Under the pieces are notes generated by a model. It was not told the DNA's origin and ran no database searches. It saw only the letters and a program-made list of their open reading frames with translations. Shown here piece by piece: positions 18,301 through 25,688 of a stretch of 64,000 nucleotides of DNA; position 1 is the stretch's first letter, and each line of letters begins with the position of its first letter. This stretch comes from Halioxenophilus sp033283405 (lineage in GTDB: Bacteria; Pseudomonadota; Gammaproteobacteria; Pseudomonadales; Cellvibrionaceae): assembly GCF_033283405.1 (NCBI RefSeq), contig NZ_JAWMQR010000002.1, positions 682,001-746,000 of the forward strand. Reading direction: 5' to 3'. Made by a program: the position numbers and the translations under genes.

Positions 18301-18598
18301 CAAGCGCTTCAGCGTCTCCAAACTCAAAATTGATCAATCATTTATTCGCGACAGCAACAGCAGCCCGGAAGATAGAGCCATCATTTCCGCCATTATTAAA
18401 ATGGCCGGCAGCCTCGGCATTAAAACCATTGCCGAAGGGGTAGAGGATGAGCAACAGCTGCACTACCTGTCTGCTGAGGGTTGCAATGAGATTCAGGGCT
18501 ATCTAATCAGCAAGCCGCTCCCAGCGGCCGATTTTGCACTTTTTTGCCAGGAGTACTCCACCTTCGGCCACGCCACGGCACCGACCGACAGCCACTAA
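15320..18598 (+). CDS. MASE3-PAS-PAS-PAS-GGDEF-EAL c-di-GMP enzyme
   Basis: 1092 residues. Order: MASE3-type membrane sensor with about eight spans (1-260), three PAS domains (about 285-400, 410-525 and 530-645), GGDEF (about 650-815) and EAL (about 830-1080). The GGDEF signature GGDEY (734-738) is canonical and the inhibitory RxxD site is present as REED, five residues upstream. The EAL motif is intact (861-863, in GAEALLRW), with LGVNLSA, EITEAV, IDDFGTGYSS, KIDQSF and AEGVED. Both activities could therefore work, with feedback control on the cyclase. The GTG at 15320 is the start in frame after a stop; an upstream GTG at 15307 lies in another frame and ends at once. Signals sensed by MASE3 and PAS are unknown. 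Confidence 0.9.
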   Translation: MNPRSTLITGRYSTVALSLLPLACALVAVAAMRLISDYTGIVHVAFYLPLHTLLEILSVVISALIFSVGWSNSSRQYIGFIYLLAYAFLAVAIFDCAHLLSYDGMPDFITPNHPEKSINFWLIGRALVAIVLFLVVLKPDISSRAFSNRLLTLAITLTLTLLACYIILFQESRLPHTFITGLGLTPYKIRFEYTVVLVHIASAILLAFRLRRPLPFNGVVLLQALCIMILSEYLFTRYRDINDTDIFLGHVFKSVAYLFLYRAIYTEAIELPYNLLNKAKREIQFLANNVPVYIAQVDKHKRFSFVNRPYAQLLGVPPANIVGQPCELVFDKTTFKALDPLMNNALLGKSSTIELSLNFAGGVTKTLLYQLQPQPGQQLHRDGFIVAVSDITELVHSMQLAKQTSDLLHSIIEHVPVCIFWKDKNLNYLGGNTPFARDAGLASPEELPGKTDFELPWKDQANSYRADDQRVLDSGEAKLNFIEPQTTVDTTEQWVMTSKVPLRDNAGEIIGVLGVYANITAMRNTEAALRKLSMAVAQSPNVVFITDAEERIEYVNQAFTDITGYSSEQAIGQTPRLLKSNKNSPVVYRDLYTHLTHGETWRGELINKTRQGTEYIASVIISPIRQTDGTLTHYLCLQENITLQKRAQQRIEKLAHFDQLTGLPNRELLRQRLDQAIITAQTNNSSFAVMFIDLDHFKNINDSLGHSIGDQVLIRTAERILSNSREEDSVCRLGGDEYILILPNTDKFGAERVARKIIDTISQPMHIHQYELVITPSIGIAFYPEQGEDLEALSKNADTAMYYAKQSGRNNFYCFNPDMQAHTARTVILESALRRALEQEQFTIHYQPQIALASGKLIGAEALLRWHHPELGWVSPAEFIPIAESAGLINPIGEWVLRNACAQLRSWLDLGLPALVLGVNLSAVQLRQSDIASTITTILQEYDLPYHCLELEITEAVAMSNYDAAVELMNNLRDKGVQISIDDFGTGYSSLAYLKRFSVSKLKIDQSFIRDSNSSPEDRAIISAIIKMAGSLGIKTIAEGVEDEQQLHYLSAEGCNEIQGYLISKPLPAADFALFCQEYSTFGHATAPTDSH

Positions 18599-18621
18599 CC
18601 CGCCATTAACAACATAATAAG

Positions 18622-18640
18622 GGCACCCGTACTGGGTGCC
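18622..18640. other. hairpin without T run
   Basis: GGCACCC-gtact-GGGTGCC, seven-base perfect stem between the MASE3 gene and the lipoprotein gene. It lacks a T run on either side, so it may slow decay of the upstream message or lie in the leader of the lipoprotein gene. Confidence 0.45.
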
Positions 18641-18660
18641 TGAACCAAGCAGGATTAGGG

Positions 18661-19104
18661 ATGACTATCAAACCAACTACACCGTTCATCGCAGCTACCA
18701 TCGCGCTACTGCTTTGCGGCTGCACACTGTTCACCTCCCACTACGACGCCACCCGCCTGGAAAATTTTACCCACTTAAAGGCGATCCATTTAAAGCTGTT
18801 TCACGACTGGACCGCTGACTCGACCAAAGCCTGGAACGCAGCGGAGATCCAGCAATATTGTGAGAGTGGCGATCTCGCTTTTTGGCAGGCTTTTGAGTTC
18901 GCCAAATCGAAAGAGCGGAGTGACCAAACCGGGCAGAAGGCCATCACAATTCTGTGGGACGAATTCACGGCCAACTGTGGGCTGCTAATAAAACGGCAAA
19001 AATTATTCAGCACGGTTTTTCGCGATGAACTCCTGCCGCAGATCGAACAAAATTACGACTACGCCATTCAAGGCGAGCTAACGCGCGTTAACGCACCCCA
19101 ATAG
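18661..19104 (+). CDS. small outer-membrane or periplasmic lipoprotein, function unknown
   Basis: 147 residues. A type II signal peptide ends in the lipobox LLCGC (Cys at residue 21), so the mature protein is lipidated. The residue after Cys is Thr, which does not give an inner-membrane retention signal, so outer membrane is likely. The rest is helical and charged and matches no family I recognise. Ribosome site AGGAT lies eight bases before the ATG. The next gene follows after 12 bases, so they form a pair. Confidence 0.7.
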   Translation: MTIKPTTPFIAATIALLLCGCTLFTSHYDATRLENFTHLKAIHLKLFHDWTADSTKAWNAAEIQQYCESGDLAFWQAFEFAKSKERSDQTGQKAITILWDEFTANCGLLIKRQKLFSTVFRDELLPQIEQNYDYAIQGELTRVNAPQ

Positions 19105-19116
19105 GAGCTATAACCG

Positions 19117-19443
19117 ATGACCAGTTTAGATCAACTGCTCAACACCTCAGGCGACGCCGCCAAAGAGCTGATTAAAAGCCAATTGCTGGAGCTAATCGAC
19201 AGCGCCAAATCGGAGTCGGCCACTGTGGTAAAGGAGAGCGCTGAGAAGATAGAGCAGTGGCTTAAACTGCGCCTTGCCGGCGAGCTCGACAAGGACGAAC
19301 TGCAAGCGCTGTTGGACTCCCGCAAGCGCGTGGTGGAGCAGTTCCTCAACAGCCAGGAGATTGCCGCCCGGACACGCCTGGAGAAGATCTCTGTCGGATT
19401 GATCAATCTGATTCTCGATCAGGCGCTGGACTCACTACTTTAA
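19117..19443 (+). CDS. small all-helical protein, function unknown
   Basis: 108 residues, no signal peptide, no membrane span. Almost entirely amphipathic helix (AAKELIKSQLLELIDSAKSE, then VLKESAEKIEQWLKLRLAG-type charged heptads). AGGAG precedes the ATG. Twelve bases separate it from the lipoprotein gene, so they are probably one operon behind the MASE3 gene. No family recognised. Confidence 0.65.
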   Translation: MTSLDQLLNTSGDAAKELIKSQLLELIDSAKSESATVVKESAEKIEQWLKLRLAGELDKDELQALLDSRKRVVEQFLNSQEIAARTRLEKISVGLINLILDQALDSLL

Positions 19444-19651
19444 CAACGGCGAATACGCTTCGCTTACGCAACTGATCACTACCAACTCGCTAACTAATGC
19501 TATCGGTTCAGCAACACGGCTCTGAGATTTGTTGGCAACTGACTAGCTGCGCACGACTAAATAGCTGCCATTGGCCACTCCGGCGCTTACGCCACACCGG
19601 CAGCGCCACGTTCCTATGGCGTGGTCGGACGCTGGTTCTTTTAAATTAAAC

Positions 19652-19678
19652 AACTCCCGGCCCCGGCAGCCGGGAGTT
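19652..19678 (-). terminator. terminator of the nirBD transcript
   Basis: AACTCCCGG / CCGGGAGTT, nine-base perfect arms; on the minus strand it is followed by GTTTAATTT. It lies 15 bases past the nirD stop. Confidence 0.7.
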
Positions 19679-19693
19679 ATCCGTTCACACCCC

Positions 19694-20017
19694 TTAAAGC
19701 GCGACTTGCACGCGACTTCCTTCCAGGCGCACCCGGTAGACCGGAATGCGTACATTCTCATCCTCCAGGCACTGGCCATCGGTTAAGCGGTAGTGCTGTT
19801 TGTAGAGCGGCGAGGCGACGGTGATATTGTCACCCAGCTGCGCCAACAACCCGCGGGAGAGCACATTGGCGCCACCAATGGGGTCGAAGTTGCCGACAGC
19901 AAAAAGCCGCTCTGAACCCTGACGGAATATGGCCACCTGGCGCCCCTCCACCAGTGCACAGAGGCCGGTGTTGGGGGTCAGGTCGTTTAAGTCACATACG
20001 GCTGTCCAGTTACTCAT
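19694..20017 (-). CDS. nirD: nitrite reductase [NAD(P)H] small subunit
   Basis: 107 residues with the NirD Rieske-like fold: WTAVCDLNDLTPNTGLCALV, VAIFRQGSERLFAVGNFDP, VASPLYKQHYRLTDGQCLED and VRIPVYRVRLEGSRVQV. As in other NirD proteins, the Cys and His ligands of a true Rieske cluster are replaced (NFDP instead of CxH). It is the small partner of NirB in cytoplasmic NAD(P)H-dependent reduction of nitrite to ammonium. It lies 14 bases after nirB on the same strand and is followed by a terminator. Confidence 0.93.
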   Translation of the reverse strand: MSNWTAVCDLNDLTPNTGLCALVEGRQVAIFRQGSERLFAVGNFDPIGGANVLSRGLLAQLGDNITVASPLYKQHYRLTDGQCLEDENVRIPVYRVRLEGSRVQVAL

Positions 20018-20031
20018 GGCCCTCTCTCCCC

Positions 20032-22620
20032 TTACACGGCTTTAACAATAATGTCGGATGTATCGGCTTTCTCTTCAACGGTAGCCGGACGGATCTGATC
20101 ACGCTCCTGCACAAACACCACATTGCTGTCGGTAGCATCACTGTTGATGAAGTGGCGGAAGCGCTTTAACCGCTCCGGGTTTTGCAAGGTGGTGGCCCAC
20201 TCACACTGGTAGTTGCCAATATTGAGCGCCATCTCCGCCTCCAGCTCGTCACCCAGCCCCAGGCTGTCTTCAATAATCACCTGCTGCAGGTAGGCCAGGC
20301 CACCTTCCAGGTTGTCGCGCCACACCGAGGTACGCTGCAGGCGGTCGGCGGTGCGAATGTAGAACATCAGGAAGCGGTCGATCATGCGGATCAACGTCTC
20401 TTTGTCGAGATCCGTGGCCAGCAGCTCAGCGTGGCGCGGCTTCATACCGCCGTTGCCACACACATAGAGGTTCCACCCCTTCTCAGTGGCAATCACGCCC
20501 ACATCTTTACACTGGGCTTCGGCGCATTCTCGGGTACAACCCGAGACAGCAAATTTCAATTTATGCGGTGAACGCAGACCCTTGTAGCGGTTCTCCAGTT
20601 CTATCGCCAAACCGACCGAATCATCCACCCCGTAGCGGCACCAGGTGCTGCCGACACAGCTTTTCACTGTGCGCACCGATTTACCGTAGGCGTGGCCGGT
20701 TTCAAAACCGGCATCCACCAGACGACCCCATATCTCCGGCAGTTGGTGCAGCTGGGCACCAAACAGGTCAATACGTTGGCCACCGGTGATTTTGGTGTAG
20801 AGGTTGTAGTCTTTCGCCACCTGAGCCAGCACCAGCAGTTTATCCGGGGTGATCTCCCCGCCGGCAATGCGCGGCACAATCGAGTAGGTGCCATCCTTCT
20901 GCATATTGGCGAGGAAGATATCGTTGGTGTCCTGCAGGGCGATGTGCTCATCCTGCAACACATATTCATTCCAGCAGCTGGCCAGAATCGAACCGATAGC
21001 GGGCTTGCAGATTTCACAGCCGTCACCCTTGCCGTGCTTGGCCAACATCTCACTGAAGGTTTTGATGCCGCCGACGCGCACCAGGTGGTAGAGCTCCTGG
21101 CGGGTGTAGGCAAAGTGTTCGCAGATATCCTTGCTCACCTCCACACCCAGCTCGGCCAGTTCGTGGTTAACAACACTGGTCAGCAGAGGCACACAGCCAC
21201 CACAGCCGGTGCCCGCCTTGGTCGCCCCTTTAACGTCAGCCACGGAGCCGCAACCACCGGCAACGGCGCCGGCGATATCACCTTTGGAGACATCGTGACA
21301 GGAGCAGATCTGCGCGGTAGCCGGCAGTGCCGCCACACCCAGGGAGGGCTTCTCGGCACCATCACCGACAGGCAGAATCAGCCCTTCCGGGCTCTCGGGC
21401 AGCTCGATATTGTTCAGCTTGTACTGCAGCAGAGTGCCATAATCTTCGGCGTCACCGACCAGCACAGCACCCAGCAGGCGCTTGTTGTCGGCACTGACCA
21501 CCAGCTTTTTGTAAACCTCATCGGGCTGGTTGAAATAGGTGTAGACCAGCGCGCCCGGGGTATTGGCATGAGCATCACCAATCGAGGCGACATCCACCCC
21601 CATTAACTTCAGCTTGGTGCTCATATCGGCGCCGGTAAAGGTCTCATAACCGCCGGCAATATGGCCGGCCGCCACCTTGGCCATGGCATAGCCCGGCGCC
21701 ACCAGGCCAAAAATTCGGTTTTGCCAAAGGGCACACTCACCAATGGCGTAGATATCCGCATTGGAGGTCTGGCAGTAGTCATTCACCGCGATACCACCGC
21801 GCTCACCCACCTCCAGGCCGCTGCTACGCGCCAGGCTATCCTGCGGGCGGATACCGGCCGAGAAGACGATGACATCAGTCTCCAGGTTGCTGCCATCGGC
21901 AAACTCCATGCGGTGGCCATGGTTCTCTCCAGCTACAATGCGCGAAGTGGCCTTGGCCAGGTGCACACCCACACCCAACTGCTCAATCTTGTCTTTCAAG
22001 AGCGCACCGCCACCATCGTCCACCTGCACCGCCATCAAGCGCGGGGCAAACTCGACCACATTGGCCGTCAACCCCAGATCTTTGAGCGCCTTGGCCGCTT
22101 CCAGCCCCAACAGACCGCCACCCACCACGGCACCCACTCGGGCACCGGCTTTGGCGGCAGCGGTAATCTGTTCCAGGTCTTCTATGGTTCGGTAAACAAA
22201 GCAGTTCGCCCGGTCATTACCCTCGATGGGTGGCACAAAGGGGTAGGAACCCGTCGCCAGCACCAGTTTGTCGTAGGCGATGGTGGTGCCGCTGTGCGCC
22301 GTTACCACCTTATTTACCGGGTCGATGGCCTCTACCCGGTCATTGAGATGCACCTCCACACCCTGGCGCTCATAGTCGGCCAGGGTAGTCATGGCCAGTG
22401 ACTCAGGCTCATGGGTTTTGAAGTAGTCCGTCAAATGTACACGGTCATAGGCAACGCGCGGCTCCTCGGCGAAGGTGACAATACGCACCTGGTCGCGCGC
22501 CGACGAGGCCAGCAGGCTCTCTATAAACTGATGGCCAACCATGCCATTACCCACCACCACCACGGTAAGCTGGTTGCTGTTGATGGAGTCTTGCGCTGTC
22601 ACTGCGTTAGTAATGTTCAT
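20032..22620 (-). CDS. nirB: nitrite reductase [NAD(P)H] large subunit
   Basis: 862 residues, full length. The N-terminal FAD and NAD(P)H domains are visible (VVVGNGMVGHQFIESLL; VGAVVGGGLLGLEAAKALKD). Two BFD-like [2Fe-2S] regions follow (ICSCHDVSKGDI with GCGGCVP, and GDGCEICKPAI). The C-terminal sirohaem/[4Fe-4S] part has SCVGSTWCRYG and SGCTRECAEAQCKDVGVIAT. It reduces nitrite to ammonium in the cytoplasm. I start at the ATG at 22620, with GGAG eight bases upstream; the longer frame would run through the leader terminator. Control by antitermination is inferred from the leader. Confidence 0.95.
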   Translation of the reverse strand: MNITNAVTAQDSINSNQLTVVVVGNGMVGHQFIESLLASSARDQVRIVTFAEEPRVAYDRVHLTDYFKTHEPESLAMTTLADYERQGVEVHLNDRVEAIDPVNKVVTAHSGTTIAYDKLVLATGSYPFVPPIEGNDRANCFVYRTIEDLEQITAAAKAGARVGAVVGGGLLGLEAAKALKDLGLTANVVEFAPRLMAVQVDDGGGALLKDKIEQLGVGVHLAKATSRIVAGENHGHRMEFADGSNLETDVIVFSAGIRPQDSLARSSGLEVGERGGIAVNDYCQTSNADIYAIGECALWQNRIFGLVAPGYAMAKVAAGHIAGGYETFTGADMSTKLKLMGVDVASIGDAHANTPGALVYTYFNQPDEVYKKLVVSADNKRLLGAVLVGDAEDYGTLLQYKLNNIELPESPEGLILPVGDGAEKPSLGVAALPATAQICSCHDVSKGDIAGAVAGGCGSVADVKGATKAGTGCGGCVPLLTSVVNHELAELGVEVSKDICEHFAYTRQELYHLVRVGGIKTFSEMLAKHGKGDGCEICKPAIGSILASCWNEYVLQDEHIALQDTNDIFLANMQKDGTYSIVPRIAGGEITPDKLLVLAQVAKDYNLYTKITGGQRIDLFGAQLHQLPEIWGRLVDAGFETGHAYGKSVRTVKSCVGSTWCRYGVDDSVGLAIELENRYKGLRSPHKLKFAVSGCTRECAEAQCKDVGVIATEKGWNLYVCGNGGMKPRHAELLATDLDKETLIRMIDRFLMFYIRTADRLQRTSVWRDNLEGGLAYLQQVIIEDSLGLGDELEAEMALNIGNYQCEWATTLQNPERLKRFRHFINSDATDSNVVFVQERDQIRPATVEEKADTSDIIVKAV

Positions 22621-22642
22621 CGGCGATCTCCGTTTTAAGGGC

Positions 22643-22696
22643 AAAAAAAAACGCCCACCGCCAATCTGACCTTTTGTCAGTTGGTGGTGGACGCCT
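22643..22696 (-). terminator. leader terminator before nirB (probable NasR antitermination target)
   Basis: On the minus strand GGCGTCCACC, an inner CTGAC-aaaag-GTCAG stem and GGTGGGCG are followed by nine T. It lies 23 bases before the nirB ATG, so it would stop transcription before the gene. Its first arm GGCGTCCACC is identical to that of the nirC leader terminator. Confidence 0.75.
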
Positions 22697-22727
22697 TTGT
22701 CCGAGCTTAGTGTTAATAAATCTGGTT

Positions 22728-22760
22728 GGCGGCTAGTGCCAAAACTGGCTGATTACCGCC
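22728..22760 (-). promoter_or_regulatory. nirB leader hairpin upstream of the terminator
   Basis: On the minus strand GGCGG ... CCGCC encloses a GCC-agtttt-GGC tip with a six-base loop starting with A. ANTAR proteins bind paired hairpins with six-base loops, so this could be the first hairpin of the target. The usual G at loop position 4 is absent, so the match is partial. Confidence 0.35.
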
Positions 22761-22881
22761 TATCTGGAGATCTTATAAACAGAATTCATGCCATTAATTT
22801 ATTTTCTCGGTAAAACAATAGGTTAGTTAAGATCTAACCAGTAATCCCCAGTAGTAACAGCTGAGGTTGTGTTTTTATATT

Positions 22882-22904
22882 GTGCAAATAAAAATAAATT
22901 GCAC
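22882..22904. promoter_or_regulatory. GTGCAA-N11-TTGCAC dyad between nasR and nirB
   Basis: Perfect six-base arms with an AT-rich 11-base centre, starting 14 bases past the nasR stop. Shape and position suggest a regulator site for a nirB promoter. GTGCA/TGCAC half sites resemble those of NtrC, but their orientation differs from the usual palindrome. Confidence 0.3.
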
Positions 22905-22917
22905 CATTAAAAAACAT

Positions 22918-24201
22918 TTATCGTCGTTTTGTTTGCACCTTTTTTGCGCCTGTCGCCTTGGCTGCATCGATCAGAATTTGGCTCACCTCTGCCAGGCGCA
23001 GATTGGAGTCCATCGCCCGCTGCTGGATCTTGCGGTAGGCCATCTCTTCCGAGAGCCCCAGATTTTTAATCAGCAGCGCTTTGGCCTGCTCCACCAGCTT
23101 GCGCTCTGACAGCGCCTGGCGCGCCTCCTCCAACTCCACCCGCACCCGATTGAGGTGCTGCCCCTGCTCCTGAATCACATCAAACAGCGACCGCGCCAAA
23201 CCCGACTCCGCCACCTCCAGGCCACCGGCCAACTCACCCAGCAACATGGAGACCGGGGGCCGGTCGGTGAGCAGCAGTGGCGCCCCCTCCTCCGCCGGTT
23301 GCAACCTGGCCAGCAGCGCCTGCCGCTCTTTGAATTCACTCTCCGCCACCGCCAGGCGGGCACCGCTGAGCGCCTGTAACGCCGCCACCGCCTCCAGCTC
23401 CAAGCTGCGCATGGCATCGATGCGCTGAGTGGCCAGGTCGTACCACACCTCGCTGATCTCCGGCGCTATCGCCTGCCCCGCCGCCAAACCACCGACCAGA
23501 GCACGCAGCCGATTGAGCTCGAGCGCCGACTGACTGGCCTCTATTTGCCGCCAGCGCTCGCCGAGGTCCGCCTCGGCAAACTGGTTGAACACCTCCAGGG
23601 CGTGCTTCTGCGCCGCCTGCAGATGGGCCTGCCGCTCCTTCAAGCGATCGTCAAACGCCCCCTGGGCAAAGCCAATCGACACCCAGGCGCGCTCCTGGCC
23701 GGCATACTCCTTACCCTGCATCAGGTTGAGCAGGCTCACCAGGCCGCGACTCAAGGCCGGGTCGCCGGCGCTATCGGCCACCTCGCCCACCACCGATAAC
23801 AGCCCGGCAATCAGGCGGCCAAAAGCGGTGGTCGCCTTGGCCGGCGCCAGCTCACAGCCATTCATCTTTACCCGCAAACCATTGAGCTCAACCAACCCCT
23901 GCAGGACATAGGCGACCGCACTCAGCAGACGTGCGGATCCGCGCCACTGGGCGCCACCCAACAGCTGCAGCAACCCCTGCAGCTTCTGCTCACACGCCAC
24001 CGACACCGCAATCTGCTGCAGGCGAGCATCCGCCAGGCGCTCCCCGCCCGAGGCCAGGTAGACATTGGTCAGGCCGCGCTCGCGCTGGAGACTGTGCACC
24101 AGATTGCCAAGTTCAGTCACCAGGTTACAGACGTCGACCAGCTGGCGCAGAGACTCGATCTCCACCCGCTTGGCCGCAATCAGAAAGTCCGCCGCTTTCA
24201 C
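22918..24201 (-). CDS. nasR: nitrate/nitrite-responsive transcription antiterminator (NIT-ANTAR)
   Basis: About 427 residues. The N-terminal two thirds is a NIT nitrate/nitrite sensor (ELGNLVHSLQRERGLTNVYL followed by ASGG, and a second helical half). The C-terminus is an ANTAR RNA-binding domain (KLVEQAKALLIKNLGLSEEM, AYRKIQQRAMDSNLRLAEVS). This is the layout of Klebsiella NasR, which binds a leader hairpin and prevents termination when nitrate or nitrite is present. I chose the GTG at 24201, preceded by GAGG at eight bases and leading directly into AADFLIAAKRVEIESL; longer starts up to 24297 exist. It lies between two leaders that share a terminator stem, its likely targets. Confidence 0.88.
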   Translation of the reverse strand: MKAADFLIAAKRVEIESLRQLVDVCNLVTELGNLVHSLQRERGLTNVYLASGGERLADARLQQIAVSVACEQKLQGLLQLLGGAQWRGSARLLSAVAYVLQGLVELNGLRVKMNGCELAPAKATTAFGRLIAGLLSVVGEVADSAGDPALSRGLVSLLNLMQGKEYAGQERAWVSIGFAQGAFDDRLKERQAHLQAAQKHALEVFNQFAEADLGERWRQIEASQSALELNRLRALVGGLAAGQAIAPEISEVWYDLATQRIDAMRSLELEAVAALQALSGARLAVAESEFKERQALLARLQPAEEGAPLLLTDRPPVSMLLGELAGGLEVAESGLARSLFDVIQEQGQHLNRVRVELEEARQALSERKLVEQAKALLIKNLGLSEEMAYRKIQQRAMDSNLRLAEVSQILIDAAKATGAKKVQTKRR

Positions 24202-24526
24202 ACACACACCCTCAATCCACTTTTCTCCGGCACCCCTAAAGCGAGGCCACCACACAGCTGCAACCTTAAGGGATAAAACCCTCCGCTCGCACCCCATTCG
24301 CCAAGCAAACTGCGCTCCACAACCCCGAACTCACCTGCCGGTGCCGCCTTAGCGCCCATGCTCTTTTATGTGCCAATAGGATAATTAGAAATGGCACCAT
24401 AATTGACCATAACTAGAAACATGCACACCATTTGAACCATTAAGCTTCCGCACAAGACCACAGTGCAGTCCCGGCAATGCACACTAAGTTACTGATTATT
24501 AATCAATAACTAAACATTAAATCGCT

Positions 24527-24543
24527 TTGGCCCAGGCTTTGCT
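24527..24543 (+). promoter_or_regulatory. sigma-54 type -24/-12 promoter for nirC
   Basis: TTGGCCCAGGCTTTGCT has GG (24529-24530) and GC (24541-24542) separated by exactly ten bases, with the TTGC-T box of the -12 element. A start near 24554 would begin just before the leader hairpin. Several TGCAC and GGCAC half sites lie at about 24390-24485, where an activator such as NtrC could bind. Confidence 0.6.
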
Positions 24544-24557
24544 CTATTGAACTTAGC

Positions 24558-24582
24558 ATTTGGGCCGCAGGCCCCTACAAAT
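24558..24582 (+). promoter_or_regulatory. nirC leader hairpin
   Basis: ATTTG-GGGCC-gca-GGCCC-cta-CAAAT starts at the predicted transcript 5' end and precedes the leader terminator by 18 bases. It is the counterpart of the nirB leader hairpin and a candidate part of the NasR binding site. Confidence 0.4.
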
Positions 24583-24599
24583 CGAACTCAATGGATAAA

Positions 24600-24656
24600 G
24601 GCGTCCACCAACCCACAGTAGCTTCAGCTTACTGCGGGGGTGGACGCCTTTTTTTT
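24600..24656 (+). terminator. leader terminator before nirC (probable NasR antitermination target)
   Basis: GGCGTCCACC ... GGTGGACGCC with an inner CAGTA/TACTG stem, followed by eight T. It stands 126 bases before the nirC ATG and shares its arm with the nirB leader terminator. It can only make sense if read-through is controlled. Confidence 0.8.
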
Positions 24657-24782
24657 GTGCTGGTTATCCACTGAGCTCTATTGCCCGGCCAAATGTTTTT
24701 GGTTTGTTACATAAATCGTCCGCCACGCTGCTTACTGTGCCGGATACCTATCAATTCATTGGTTTTTTTACGCGAGGTTGTT

Positions 24783-25631
24783 ATGGCTTATCTCATGCCT
24801 TCTGAATTCGTGACCAAAATGGTCGATGCAGGTGAATCCAAAATTTATATGTCGGCTCGCGATACCCTGGTACGTGGCTATATGGCAGGTGCCATTCTGG
24901 CACTGGCGGCGGTGTTCGCGGTGAGTGTTGCCGTGGCAACCGGCTCGCACCTGGTGGGCTCAATCCTCTTCCCGGTGGGCTTCTGTATGCTCTACCTGAT
25001 GGGGTTCGATCTGCTGACGGGCGTTTTTATGCTCACCCCTCTGGCCTGGATCGATAAACGCCCCGGCGTAACCATCGGCCAGATTCTGCGCAACTGGGGG
25101 CTGGTGTTTGTCGGTAACTTTGCCGGCGCCCTGACCGTGGCTGTCATGATGGCGTTTATCTTTACCTACGGCTTCAACACCGATGGCGGCGCCATTGCCA
25201 CCAAAGTGGCCGGTATTGGTAAAGCCCGAACCCTGGGTTATGCCGAATATGGCCTGGCCGGTTGGTTTACCATTTTCATCCGCGGCATGCTCTGTAACTG
25301 GATGGTCTCCATGGGTGTGGTTGGTGCCATGATCTCCACCCACGTCAGTGGCAAGGTTATGGCCATGTGGATGCCGATCCTGCTCTTCTTCTTTATGGGC
25401 TTCGAGCACTCCGTGGTAAACATGTTCCTGTTCCCCTTCGCACTGATTATGGGCGGCGACTTCTCCATCGGTGACTACTTCCTCTGGAACGAAATCCCCA
25501 CCGCACTGGGCAACCTGGTTGGCGGCCTGGCCTTCACTGGCCTGACCCTCTACAGCACCCATGTCCGTACAGCGCCCAAGCGCAAACTGGAAGCGCGCAC
25601 CTTTGCCGCTACCAGCAACGAAGCCGCCTAA
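24783..25631 (+). CDS. nirC: formate/nitrite transporter family channel (probable nitrite uptake)
   Basis: About 282 residues with six membrane spans of the FocA/NirC family: GYMAGAILALAAVFAVSVAV, LTGVFMLTPLAWIDKRPGV (spans 2-3 region), NWGLVFVGNFAGALTVAVMM, and IRGMLCNWMVSMGVVG, the family's NxxVCLA-like block here as CNWMVSMG. Pentameric channels of this family pass nitrite or formate. Neighbouring nirBD and NasR make nitrite the likely substrate. Start ATG at 24783 has GAGG before it; the frame further upstream runs through the leader. Confidence 0.9.
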   Translation: MAYLMPSEFVTKMVDAGESKIYMSARDTLVRGYMAGAILALAAVFAVSVAVATGSHLVGSILFPVGFCMLYLMGFDLLTGVFMLTPLAWIDKRPGVTIGQILRNWGLVFVGNFAGALTVAVMMAFIFTYGFNTDGGAIATKVAGIGKARTLGYAEYGLAGWFTIFIRGMLCNWMVSMGVVGAMISTHVSGKVMAMWMPILLFFFMGFEHSVVNMFLFPFALIMGGDFSIGDYFLWNEIPTALGNLVGGLAFTGLTLYSTHVRTAPKRKLEARTFAATSNEAA

Positions 25632-25647
25632 TCGGCACCGTCGAGAC

Positions 25648-25671
25648 CACCGCCCCCCCGCCGGGGCGGTG
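25648..25671 (+). other. intercistronic hairpin between nirC and the kinase gene
   Basis: CACCGCCCC-cccgcc-GGGGCGGTG, nine-base perfect GC-rich stem without a T run. It may protect the nirC message or damp expression of the downstream gene. Confidence 0.55.
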
Positions 25672-25688
25672 ACTTCACAGAGAGCAAC

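Noticed and set aside
20692..22401. Long plus-strand frames opposite nirB (304 and 246 residues)
   Set aside because: Shadows of the well-supported nirB frame, without ribosome sites or family motifs.
24392..24485. Definite NtrC binding sites before nirC
   Set aside because: Several TGCAC and GGCAC half sites occur, but no full palindrome with the right spacing, so I do not annotate them as features.
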